The notes: a model not told the origin generated them from the sequence alone. Positions 1 to 6,523 are shown, counted from the first letter of the stretch. The stretch is DNA of 57,738 nt from Pseudomonadota bacterium (GCA_018816865.1 JAHIUW010000008.1:1-57738); one strand, 5' to 3'. Made by a program: numbers and translations.

Positions 1-19
1 CCTTCTTCCTCGTGGTCAT
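1..19 (-). CDS. 5' end of a gene leaving the window
   Basis: An ATG on the minus strand at 19 is preceded by AGGAG with a 6-base gap and begins MTTRKK before the window ends. It is the next gene downstream of the 116-1036 gene in the integrated element and is probably co-transcribed with it. The frame is open further upstream to another ATG at 88, but that one has a poorer ribosome-binding site. Nothing can be said about function. Confidence 0.4.
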
Positions 20-115
20 GACGTTCTCCTGTGTTGAGGTTCCGGTGAAGTTTTGCAACTCCAACCGTACCCCAGCCAAGGACGGCATGACCACTTTCAC
101 TTTTGTGGCCAACTG

Positions 116-1036
116 TCAGGTGATAACCATCTCACTACAATTAATGCAATCTGTACTCCTCCGAAACGCCACAACTTTTTCTTTTTTTTCACTATCATCG
201 ACAGACGACATCTTTACGATCTTTGCCACGTTACTGGACGCCTTCTTTCTCTCTCGAAGGTCCTCAAGGTCACTCTTATCGAGTTCGCCCCTAAGCGCGA
301 GGTTTTCTAATGTCCTTCTGTACCGTGCTTTGTTTTCGATATTTTCAGATTTATACTCCATGACCAAATCAGCATATTCTTTATCTTCTTCAGAAAGATT
401 AAAAAGATCACCACCACCTCGATAGTCCATCCCTTTGACTAGCCCTTGAAAATCAAACTTGCTCGGAGCGGAGCTGTGGTGGTGGTTCTCTTTATTTGAA
501 TCTCTTGAATGATCCTCTTTATACGACACAGGTGTCAGCTTCTTCCTGACACCTGTGTCACAATCAATCACGACAGAGTTGTCACCACCAGCACGGTTAA
601 CCCTGACACGCATGTCAGTACTCGTGCTAACCGTTTTAACAGGGGCGTCGGCCTTGCTCTCGCTCCCTACCCTTTCGCGATCTTCCCCCTGGACCTTCCA
701 ATCGTTATCAAAGCACTCATGATATAGAAGGTAATACCGATTCCGGTTCTGGTAGCCGGACATCTTCTCGATCTCAATAAACCGCTTCTCCATCAGCCTG
801 GCAATTCGACGGTGAATGGTTCGTTCCGTACACCCCATATCATCGGCTAGAGTCTTCACTGTTGGGAAACACTGACCGTTCTTCCCGGAGTACCGATAGA
901 AACGGCCCCAAAGCCACTTATCGCCAATTGTCAGGCCTTCATACTGGGCCAGACCATCCGGAATAAAGGAACCGTTCAGCTTTCGATAAAAATTGCATCT
1001 CTGTCCGACTGCTGGCTGCTTGCTTTTCTGAGACAC
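116..1036 (-). CDS. helix-turn-helix replication-type protein of the integrated element
   Basis: The 306-residue protein has a winged-helix/HTH region at about residues 55-110, containing a 'FPTVKTLADDMGCTERTIHRR' type recognition stretch and then a wing-like 'RNRYYLL'. This is the pattern of HTH_36-type domains found in plasmid RepA-like and phage replication-initiation proteins. The middle (about 120-190) is polar and low in structure. The C-terminal part, with many Glu/Lys/Arg, looks helical. It follows the excisionase-like gene by 12 bases, so the two are likely in one transcript. Base composition is AT-richer than the host genes. The role as replication initiator or regulator of the element is inferred from the domain and from the int-xis-rep order. 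It could instead be a plain transcription regulator. Confidence 0.6.
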   Translation of the reverse strand: MSQKSKQPAVGQRCNFYRKLNGSFIPDGLAQYEGLTIGDKWLWGRFYRYSGKNGQCFPTVKTLADDMGCTERTIHRRIARLMEKRFIEIEKMSGYQNRNRYYLLYHECFDNDWKVQGEDRERVGSESKADAPVKTVSTSTDMRVRVNRAGGDNSVVIDCDTGVRKKLTPVSYKEDHSRDSNKENHHHSSAPSKFDFQGLVKGMDYRGGGDLFNLSEEDKEYADLVMEYKSENIENKARYRRTLENLALRGELDKSDLEDLRERKKASSNVAKIVKMSSVDDSEKKEKVVAFRRSTDCINCSEMVIT

Positions 1037-1048
1037 GCCGCCCCGCTC

Positions 1049-1249
1049 CTAATCCAAACCAATGGAATCGACGGTTTCGACCACGTTGGCAGTCGCGAAC
1101 GACTCAAGGTCTTTCAGTCCATAGAAAACCCTTCGCCCGATCTTCATGTAACGCGGCCCCTTGCCCAAACACCTCCAGACTTCCAAGGTTCCAGCACTCA
1201 GGCCCAGGATCAAAGCCGCACCTTTTGTATCCACTCTCTGAATCTGCAT
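1049..1249 (-). CDS. AlpA/excisionase-like MerR-type HTH protein
   Basis: This 66-residue protein starts 'MQIQRVDTKGAALILGLSAGTLEVWRCLGKGPRYMKIGRRVFYGLKDLESF'. That is the usual layout of HTH_17 (AlpA/excisionase) proteins: a short HTH, then a 'GP.Y.KIGRRV.Y...DLE.F' wing. Such proteins bind element ends to direct excision or activate the integrase promoter. It lies between the integrase operon genes and the replication-type gene, as in many satellites and integrative elements. Its AAGGAG ribosome-binding site, 7 bases before the ATG, falls inside a 14-bp-arm inverted repeat (1256-1288), so its translation may be controlled. The family assignment is good. Excision as the exact role is inference. 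Confidence 0.75.
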   Translation of the reverse strand: MQIQRVDTKGAALILGLSAGTLEVWRCLGKGPRYMKIGRRVFYGLKDLESFATANVVETVDSIGLD

Positions 1250-1255
1250 AATAAA

Positions 1256-1288
1256 ACTCCTTCCAAGTTGATTGAACTTGAAAGGAGT
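1256..1288 (-). promoter_or_regulatory. inverted repeat covering the excisionase ribosome-binding site
   Basis: Arms 1256-1269 and 1275-1288 are 14 bases each with one mismatch and a 5-base spacer. In the minus-strand RNA the 5' arm begins ACTCCTT and the 3' arm ends AAGGAGT, which contains the Shine-Dalgarno sequence of the 1249 ATG. Folded, the hairpin would hide the ribosome-binding site. As DNA it could instead be an operator for an HTH protein of the element. Confidence 0.6.
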
Positions 1289-1331
1289 AGTTAAAGAGAA
1301 GCTAAGCCCCTTTGTATGGCCGTATCTCAGA

Positions 1332-2213
1332 TCAACTTACGGTCACATACCCCATAGAAGCTACACGGCCTTTTTTGATACAAATATCCGTCTTCTCAAG
1401 AAGGCGGTAAAACATTCTCTCTTCAGATTCAGCAAACCCCAACCGATCAAAGCCGGGAACTTCCATCACAGCCTTAATCGCTTTGATCTTCCCCCCATCA
1501 TCAGCTTCTTCAACCTGCCCACCCAAATAATCCCAAAGCCATAACCCAATAGCCCGCCCGCTCTCCTTGGATGGCTTAAAGGCTATCTCCTCGTCTTTTT
1601 GAATTCGGGTCACGCTTGCCTTTAGGTCGTAATCAACCTCTTTGCGCTCCAAACCTCGGTCCAGACGATCCGACCAGCGGTAGGCTTTGAACAGGTCTTT
1701 GACCTCCGCAAGAACCGCTTCAATCGGCATATCCAGACTTACCGAGAGCAACAGGTCACGACCATCTATGCGCTCAGAGCCAAAGGTCAGTACCTTCTTG
1801 CCGTCTACGACCTCCCGGAAGGCGTGAACCTCTGCCAAACGGGGTAGCGACATGGTTTCAAGGGGTCTTTCAGGTTCCTTACCCCCTATCAAGCACTCAA
1901 GAATGGCTTCAGACGTATATGGTTTTCCAAACGGACCTTGGGTATTGAACCCGTATCGACCAACCAAGTACCTCGAAAGCCGCTCAGTAGTGGACTCCAT
2001 GACCTCCATACCCAAAGGGGTAGGCGACCACTCCTCACCCTCTAGAAATTGTCCAATCCGTTTGTCGGCATCACCGGAAAGGACTTCTTGCTCAGCGAGC
2101 TTGCACAACTCGCACAACTCGCGGAATTGAAAATTTCGCTGAACATATTGCCATGCCCAAAAAGTATGGAAGGCAGTGTAGGCACGATCTTGCTCATAGG
2201 CTTTATTCAACAT
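1332..2213 (-). CDS. unrecognised 293-aa protein of the integrated element
   Basis: No catalytic motif is recognised. The N-terminal stretch 'AFHTFWAWQYVQRNFQFRELCELC' (residues about 14-37) resembles the short Trp/Arg/Asn-rich motif of small DNA-associated proteins carried by integrative elements (W.F..RN..YR). That likeness is weak and from memory. The middle is a mixed alpha/beta sequence without membrane segments or signal peptide. The C-terminal 60 residues contain a possible winged-helix pattern ('MFYRLLEKTDICIKKGRVASMGY'). It starts 6 bases after the integrase stop and is surely in the same transcript. It may be a regulator or an accessory to integration. Its function is unknown. Confidence 0.6.
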   Translation of the reverse strand: MLNKAYEQDRAYTAFHTFWAWQYVQRNFQFRELCELCKLAEQEVLSGDADKRIGQFLEGEEWSPTPLGMEVMESTTERLSRYLVGRYGFNTQGPFGKPYTSEAILECLIGGKEPERPLETMSLPRLAEVHAFREVVDGKKVLTFGSERIDGRDLLLSVSLDMPIEAVLAEVKDLFKAYRWSDRLDRGLERKEVDYDLKASVTRIQKDEEIAFKPSKESGRAIGLWLWDYLGGQVEEADDGGKIKAIKAVMEVPGFDRLGFAESEERMFYRLLEKTDICIKKGRVASMGYVTVS

Positions 2214-2219
2214 TCTGGA

Positions 2220-3404
2220 CTACCCCTGCACTTTCTTTTTGAGTACACCACGAGCCTTACCGCCTGCCAACAATTCAGACGCACGCTTGCTGGCATCCTT
2301 CAAGGTTCCCGGAAGGAATTGAGCATAGCGTTTAGTCATTTCACCGCTTTTGTGGGTCAGAAGTTGCCCAATCATATCGAGGGAAAATTCCCCCGAATTC
2401 GCAAGCGTTACTGCAAAATGGTGACGCAAACCGTGGAAAATCCGGAATGATTCCGGTAAATTTGCTGCTTTTTTTATCCTTTTAACAGCAGTACAGCCGG
2501 TCCTTTTCCCCCCTTTTGTGCCCGGAAAAACATATGGCGATTCCGCAAATTCGCGGTTTCGCCATTCTATTTGATCACGAAGCACCGACTCAGCGAGTGG
2601 GCTCATAGGGATTGATAACGTCTTCCCACCTTTTGGCTTGCGCAAGGTAATCAAACCTTGCCTAAAATCGAGGTCAGTCTCCTCAAGCTTGAATATTTCG
2701 CCACGCCGCATCCCTGTATACATGGCAAGACGGAGCATTCTCGTAACATCTGGGGAAGGCCATTCATCAAGAACTGAATTCAACATTTCAAGCTGATCCG
2801 GTTCCAAATACTCCACGACCTCATTATCCCGCTTCGGCATCTCAATCACAAAACCCAGCGGAGCACACATCCCGTTTTTAGCTCCAAAATTGACAACCCG
2901 GCGGATAATCTCCAACGCTCCCCATATCGAGGCCGCAGACATCCCTTTCATCCCCTTCTTGATGCGTTCCATATCGAGAGGGGCAAGGCTCCCCACCGCA
3001 CGCTTTCCAAGGCTGGGGGACACATGATTATAATATCGCCCGGAATCTATCTTTCCCCCGGCTTTGCTGCCTCCCCTATGCTTGAAATATTCGACAGCAA
3101 TCTGATCTAGAGTTTGATTCGTGACTTCCTGCTCTTTACGGATCTCTTTTTGGGTTTTGGCTTCCCCCGTATGCCGCGCCGCTCGAAGCCGCTTAGAGCG
3201 CAAGTCTGATGCAATAGGAGGGGTATAGCCCTCGGATATCCAACCGATTTTCTCCCAGCTGAGTTTTCCGTCCAAGCGATAGTTGATGTAATAGCAAAGG
3301 TCAGGCTTTCCCCTGTGCCGCCTGTCCTGACTCTCGTAATAATACACTCCTGGCCAACGCTTCTTATTGACCAGAAATTTTTGACCAGTATTTTTGTAGG
3401 CCAT
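2220..3404 (-). CDS. int: tyrosine recombinase (integrase)
   Basis: The 394-residue protein has the full C-terminal catalytic set: R233 in GMRRGEI, a candidate beta-hairpin Lys near 258-261, H324-x-x-R327 in HGLRHH, H351 in LLTHKS and the nucleophile Y360 in KRYAQF. The N-terminal 100 residues are basic and look like an arm-type DNA-binding domain, and a core-binding SAM-like domain spans about 95-190. It would integrate and excise the element by strand exchange in tRNA-Pro, whose 3' half lies about 570 bases from its start. The ATG is 3 bases after the stop of the upstream 124-aa gene, so translation may be coupled because its own ribosome-binding site is weak. Confidence 0.93.
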   Translation of the reverse strand: MAYKNTGQKFLVNKKRWPGVYYYESQDRRHRGKPDLCYYINYRLDGKLSWEKIGWISEGYTPPIASDLRSKRLRAARHTGEAKTQKEIRKEQEVTNQTLDQIAVEYFKHRGGSKAGGKIDSGRYYNHVSPSLGKRAVGSLAPLDMERIKKGMKGMSAASIWGALEIIRRVVNFGAKNGMCAPLGFVIEMPKRDNEVVEYLEPDQLEMLNSVLDEWPSPDVTRMLRLAMYTGMRRGEIFKLEETDLDFRQGLITLRKPKGGKTLSIPMSPLAESVLRDQIEWRNREFAESPYVFPGTKGGKRTGCTAVKRIKKAANLPESFRIFHGLRHHFAVTLANSGEFSLDMIGQLLTHKSGEMTKRYAQFLPGTLKDASKRASELLAGGKARGVLKKKVQG

Positions 3405-3406
3405 GG

Positions 3407-3781
3407 CTATTCATCCGTGAAAGGCATTTTTGAAATCAATGCCCAACCTTCAGCGTCTCCAGCCATCATGTATCCTCGCGCATCAATTGTAATCAGCAGT
3501 CGCCGACACTCTTCGGGAGTTGTCCCTGTTGCTATACACAAGTGTTTAAGTGACCGCCCCACCCATCGTTTATCGCCCAGTAATTTCTTAAGAAACTCTT
3601 TTCGCGGGCGGTCATACTTATCCTCTTGCCGCCTATCCTTCCATTTTTCAAACCCGATCGGACCAAACCATAATCCCAGAAAACCAAGAGCACTGCCCAG
3701 TAGCGCAGCGCAAAACGGAAACAACATTCTTCCCCATATGATTTCCTCAGCAGCTTTTGCCCACAATTCCGAATCTGACAT
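3407..3781 (-). CDS. small membrane protein, first gene of the element operon
   Basis: The 124-residue protein has one hydrophobic stretch at about residues 17-44 ('MLFPFCAALLGSALGFLGLWFGPIGF'). A basic linker follows ('KWKDRRQEDKYDRPRKEF'), then an approximately 60-residue domain with the look of a winged helix ('LGDKRWVGRSLKHLCIATGTTPEECRRLLITIDARGYMM'). It starts at an ATG with AAGGGG 5 bases upstream. It is the first gene transcribed from the att-proximal promoter and precedes the integrase by 2 bases. I do not recognise the family. A membrane-tethered regulator or an element maintenance protein are possibilities only. Confidence 0.6.
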   Translation of the reverse strand: MSDSELWAKAAEEIIWGRMLFPFCAALLGSALGFLGLWFGPIGFEKWKDRRQEDKYDRPRKEFLKKLLGDKRWVGRSLKHLCIATGTTPEECRRLLITIDARGYMMAGDAEGWALISKMPFTDE

Positions 3782-3791
3782 GCCGACCCCT

Positions 3792-3832
3792 TTGCTAACT
3801 TTTTGCTAACTCATTGCTAACCTATTGCTAAC
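3792..3832. repeat. four TTGCTAAC repeats at exact 11-bp spacing
   Basis: TTGCTAAC occurs at 3792, 3803, 3814 and 3825, with different 3-base spacers. The 11-bp period puts all copies on nearly the same helix face. The array lies between the first gene of the element (ATG at 3781) and the att site, where integrase arm sites, excisionase sites or repressor sites are usual. On the minus strand it reads GTTAGCAA and sits in the leader of the integrase operon. Confidence 0.8.
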
Positions 3833-3919
3833 AACTGGCGTAAATTTGAGCAAGTCAGAGCAAGCCAGGTTAAACTCGACTAGCCCAAATATCGCACAAT
3901 ATGTGAATAAAATAGGGCA

Positions 3920-3948
3920 ATTATAAGTTTAGATAAACTTGATTAAAC
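3920..3948 (-). promoter_or_regulatory. probable integrase-operon promoter with embedded palindrome
   Basis: On the minus strand a perfect TATAAT (3925-3920) lies 17 bases from a poor -35 (GTTTAA, 3948-3943). The spacer holds a 16-base perfect palindrome, AAGTTTA-TC-TAAACTT (3925-3940), in the place where a repressor would block polymerase. Transcription would start near 3912 and run through the TTGCTAAC repeats into the 3781 gene. Confidence 0.5.
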
Positions 3949-3969
3949 AGGAGTGTAAATCGCCTTTAA

Positions 3970-4018
3970 TGCGTTCGGGACGCAGAGATCGCTGGTTCGA
4001 ATCCAGTCATCCCGACCA
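3970..4018 (+). other. attachment site: 3' half of tRNA-Pro(CGG)
   Basis: The sequence from the anticodon stem onward is tRNA-like. It has an anticodon loop TTCGGGA (anticodon CGG at 3976-3978), a T-arm GCTGG-TTCGAAT-CCAGT, the acceptor strand CATCCCG, A, and CCA ending at 4018. No D-arm or 5' acceptor strand lies to the left, where AT-rich element DNA begins. This is the duplicated 3' fragment left by integration into a tRNA gene with crossover in the anticodon arm. The intact tRNA should be at the other end of the element, left of the window. Chromosome resumes to the right. Confidence 0.85.
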
Positions 4019-4026
4019 TAGAATTC

Positions 4027-4061
4027 AAGGCCTTGGAAGCAATTGCTTCCAAGGCCTTTTT
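4027..4061 (+). terminator. terminator of the interrupted tRNA-Pro gene
   Basis: A perfect 32-base palindrome (4027-4058) ends in a T5 run, 9 bases after the tRNA CCA end. It is the original tRNA terminator on the chromosomal side of the insertion. Confidence 0.85.
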
Positions 4062-4092
4062 CTGATTCCTACCCCATTCAGATGCAACCAAG

Positions 4093-4174
4093 CGTGTTGA
4101 TCCTCATTGCATCAACACGTGGCAGTCCACTTGCGTCAAATCCTTATACGATCGTCTCACCATTGCCAGCAGCC
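4093..4174 (+). ncRNA. possible small RNA upstream of a strong terminator
   Basis: Between two strong terminators lies a stretch without a gene. It has a 9-bp perfect stem, CGTGTTGAT (4093-4101) with ATCAACACG (4111-4119), and then the 16-bp terminator stem at 4175-4218. A hairpin followed by a free-standing terminator is how many small RNAs look, but no promoter is clear and no RNA family is recognised. Read-through trimming of the tRNA transcript is an alternative. Confidence 0.25.
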
Positions 4175-4218
4175 AAGAAAAAGGGCCTGGAGGTCATCAC
4201 CCCCAGGCCCTTTTTCTT
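4175..4218. terminator. bidirectional terminator
   Basis: Arms 4175-4190 and 4203-4218 pair perfectly over 16 bases and end in A5/T5 tracts, so it can work on both strands. On the minus strand it would stop the 4499-4678 gene. On the plus strand it would stop anything escaping the tRNA terminator. The bases from 4219 to 4498 hold nothing recognisable. Confidence 0.8.
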
Positions 4219-4498
4219 GCAATTGTGCCCCTAACGCCCAAGGCATCCACGCCCCCCGTCCCTTGTCTGTCTCAAAACTGGGCACAGGTCCTGTGGCTGG
4301 CGTTCAATGTGCCCAACGCAGATGAGGAGGCATTCCATCCATCCGGAGGCCCCCAATAATCATCCCATCAGCACTGGATTTCTTTGACGAATAGAAGATG
4401 AAACCGAATCAGGAGCGCATTGGCCATCAGGCCGGGACAAAAGACATGCGCACATCGCAGGAGCCCGCCTGCGGCTGGGGCCCATAAAAAGCCGGAGC

Positions 4499-4678
4499 CT
4501 ACTCAGCAGGCGGAGCAGCCTCTACGACAGCAGCTTCATCAGTCCCGTCGGTCGCGTCGACCGCATCAGGGTTTTCCAGCTTCTTCTCTTGCTTGCGTTG
4601 CATTTTTTCTTCTTTCTTCTTCAATTTCGCCAAGTCCTTCTGGCGCTTCTCGAATTTGTAGTTTCGTTTGGGCGGCAA
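4499..4678 (-). CDS. small Lys/Glu-rich conserved protein (TTG start)
   Basis: A 59-codon frame starts at TTG (4678) with AGGAGG 6 bases upstream and ends at TAG. The protein begins (M)PPKRNYKFEKRQKDLAKLKKKEEKM, a highly charged helix or coiled coil. It then has an acidic, Ala-rich tail (DAVDATDGTDEAAVVEAAPPAE). I recall very similar 'PPKRNY.[FY]EKRQ..[IL]AKKKKKE' small proteins in many proteobacteria, of unknown function. It lies downstream of the RRM gene on the same strand but beyond that gene's terminator. The strong Shine-Dalgarno and the conserved N-terminal motif argue that it is real despite its size. A ribosome or RNA association is only a guess from its charge. Confidence 0.75.
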   Translation of the reverse strand: MPPKRNYKFEKRQKDLAKLKKKEEKMQRKQEKKLENPDAVDATDGTDEAAVVEAAPPAE

Positions 4679-4719
4679 AGTCGGCCTCCTCAGGATAATC
4701 AGTATGGCCAGTGGGCCAG

Positions 4720-4754
4720 AAAAAAAGACCCGTCTCCCCTAAGAGAGACGGGTT
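4720..4754 (-). terminator. terminator of the RRM gene
   Basis: On the minus strand a 10-bp stem (4754-4745 with 4736-4727, one G-U pair) is followed by a run of T. It lies 33 bases after the RRM stop codon. Confidence 0.85.
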
Positions 4755-4786
4755 CCGCAAAACGGACTAAAGCTTAGAAGCGGAGA

Positions 4787-5050
4787 CTACCAACGGGGGC
4801 GTTCTTCGCGGGGCTTGGCTTCGTTAACCTTGATGTTACGTCCGCCAAAGTCCTTGCCGTCAAGGTTCTTGATGGCTTCCATGGCACCAGCGTCGTCCAT
4901 CTCCACAAAACCAAAGCCACGGGGGCGGCCGGTCTCACGGTCCTCGACCAGCTTGACGGAAGTCACCTGACCAAAGGCTTCAAAAGCAGAGCGGATTTCG
5001 CCTTCAGTGCAGGACCAAGCCAAGTTGCCGACATAAATGTTCTTAGACAT
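4787..5050 (-). CDS. RRM-domain RNA-binding protein
   Basis: The 87-residue protein is a single RNA recognition motif. RNP-2 is 'NIYVGNL' (residues 4-10) and RNP-1 is 'RGFGFVEM' (about 44-51), both with the aromatic residues that stack on RNA bases. The C-terminal tail 'KPREERPRW' is basic. Such short bacterial RRM proteins resemble the cyanobacterial Rbp cold-induced proteins and act in the cytoplasm on mRNA. Expression seems to come from a strong sigma-70 promoter about 160 bases upstream with a long, T-rich leader, as in cold-shock genes. It has its own terminator, so it is monocistronic. AGGAG lies 7 bases from the ATG. Confidence 0.93.
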   Translation of the reverse strand: MSKNIYVGNLAWSCTEGEIRSAFEAFGQVTSVKLVEDRETGRPRGFGFVEMDDAGAMEAIKNLDGKDFGGRNIKVNEAKPREERPRW

Positions 5051-5246
5051 TTCGAATCTCCTAGAAAAAAAAAGTGATTATGAATGGTGCCCGTGCACCA
5101 ACAAAAAAAACAGCGAACAAGATGCGTGCGCTGCTTCTCGATAGATCTTTCAATTCAAACCAGCGCCGGTCCAACATTCAGACCGCGCCTCCACGGGGGC
5201 CGCTGATGTAGAAAAGCAAAATAGGGCAACATCAGGGGTATGTCAA
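5051..5246 (-). promoter_or_regulatory. promoter and long leader of the RRM gene
   Basis: On the minus strand TTGACA (5246-5241), a 17-base spacer and TATTTT (5223-5218) form a near-consensus promoter. The start would be near 5211, giving a leader of about 160 bases. The leader contains GC-rich segments, a small GGTGC/GCACC hairpin near 5087-5100 and two T8-T9 tracts before the AGGAG. Long structured leaders are typical of cold-shock mRNAs. Confidence 0.65.
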
Positions 5247-5901
5247 GGGCTATTTTCGGAATTATCCAAAAAGATCTAACATAATGACCAATGGGGCAAT
5301 ATTATTCCAACAGGCCCTCTTTAAACAGTAATGTGGCTTATTATGACAATTTCAACAGTTCGGCTCAAATCAAAACAAACATAAGATTCATCATGTTATG
5401 TAAAACAGAAAAGATTGCAATTTATTTTCTTTCCGCCTGCAGCCACAACTCGGCATAAAACGAGACGTCCTCGCCCCCCCCCCAGAAGAACTCCTCCGAG
5501 CTTGTCCACCTAACGTTCTGTGAGGCGTCTCTTTTGTGTCTACACCCTTCAACCTTCGCTCCATGACCGCAAGCTCGCCACCTCCGCATATACATAATGA
5601 ATATGCATGGCGGTGGTCGAGGGCCGCGTGCATGGTGGGAAGGACGATCTAAGCCACGAACAGGAAAAGATCGCTTTCCGTGGATGATTAAGCGACTCAT
5701 GCCGCCTTCATCCCAGAGTGATGGTCGCCAGCCTTCTTCCTGAAACGCCGAAACCTCACTCAACAGGAACAACGCCGAGGTCTGGCCCTGGAGGGGAAAA
5801 CGTCACATTCGCCAGCAATGCCCGCTTAAAGCAGTTACACGGAATGGACCTGAAGGCTGAGCCAAAGGGAGAAATCACTCCCCCAACCCCGGCACTGCTC
5901 A
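5247..5901. other. 655-base stretch without a convincing gene
   Basis: The left part is AT-rich. The frames here are short, lack good ribosome-binding sites and have low-complexity translations. It contains a C10 tract at 5474-5483. I see no tRNA, CRISPR or known RNA. It may hold control sequence for the flanking genes or decayed coding sequence. Confidence 0.5.
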
Positions 5902-5911
5902 CCCCCCCCCC
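5902..5911. repeat. C10 tract next to a promoter
   Basis: Ten consecutive C lie directly before the -35 box (5913) of the next gene. A second C10 tract is at 5474-5483. Tracts this long can change length by replication slippage. Confidence 0.8.
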
Positions 5912-5912
5912 A

Positions 5913-5942
5913 TGGACAGTCAGGCCTTCTCACGGCTATAAT
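5913..5942 (+). promoter_or_regulatory. sigma-70 type promoter
   Basis: TGGACA (5913-5918), 18 bases, and TATAAT (5937-5942) are followed by a start codon about 20 bases after the expected transcription start. It drives the secreted-protein gene at 5969. Confidence 0.7.
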
Positions 5943-5968
5943 GATTGAAATGACAGCGAGGTATGTTC

Positions 5969-6523
5969 ATGCATAGACTTCTTCTTTTGCCCCTTGCCCT
6001 GGTGTTGATGCTGGCCGGATCCGCCTTCGCACTGGACGGCACCAAAGGGGTCTGTGGCATCCCTTGGGGCACCCAACCCACGGAATTGAGCGGCTTCACC
6101 AGGCTCAGCACCACCCCCCTGCTGGAATTCCACAAGGCCCCGCCTGAACTGGAACTGATCGAGGATGTGCGCGCCAGCGAAGCCCTCTTCGGTTTCAGCG
6201 AAAAAGGACTCTACGTGGTTTTCTTTCATCCAGAGACTGCGGATGGCTACAACACGGCCATGGATCAGATCATGGCGGACTACGGCAACCCCAGGATCAA
6301 AATCGAAGGCGATTACAAGGTCTATGCCTGGCTCGAAGGCGACCTCAAGATCAAAATCAAGAACAACACGGTCACGGGCGAGCGCAAGCTGGCGTTCTAC
6401 AACCAGCGCATGGTGCCCGAGGAGCGTCGCGCCATTTTCGAGGAGCATGCGGACACCGGCTCCGGGTTCTTCCCCAGCACAAAGGGCGGACAACCTGCCC
6501 AAGCACCGCTGCTGAAATTCTAG
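5969..6523 (+). CDS. secreted protein of unknown function
   Basis: The protein of about 184 residues starts with a signal peptide (MHRLLLLPLALVLMLAGSAFA, cleavage after AFA). The mature part opens 'LDGTKGVCGIPWGTQPTELSGF', a 'GIPWGT' pattern I associate with small periplasmic proteins of proteobacteria. It then has an alternating beta-strand-like sequence (VVFFHP, KIKIKNNTV). The ATG at 5969 is chosen over 5963 because GCGAGG is 7 bases before the former and only 1 base before the latter. It is monocistronic, with its own promoter and the terminator at 6557. A C10 tract abuts the -35 box, so expression could vary. A periplasmic binding or envelope role is inference. Confidence 0.75.
   Translation: MHRLLLLPLALVLMLAGSAFALDGTKGVCGIPWGTQPTELSGFTRLSTTPLLEFHKAPPELELIEDVRASEALFGFSEKGLYVVFFHPETADGYNTAMDQIMADYGNPRIKIEGDYKVYAWLEGDLKIKIKNNTVTGERKLAFYNQRMVPEERRAIFEEHADTGSGFFPSTKGGQPAQAPLLKF

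Noticed and set aside
3792-3832. CRISPR array
   Set aside because: The units are 8 bases with 3-base gaps, far too short for repeats and spacers. No cas genes are present in the window.
5422-5772. 116-codon minus-strand frame in the gene-poor stretch
   Set aside because: No ribosome-binding site, passes through a C10 tract, and shows no protein-like pattern.
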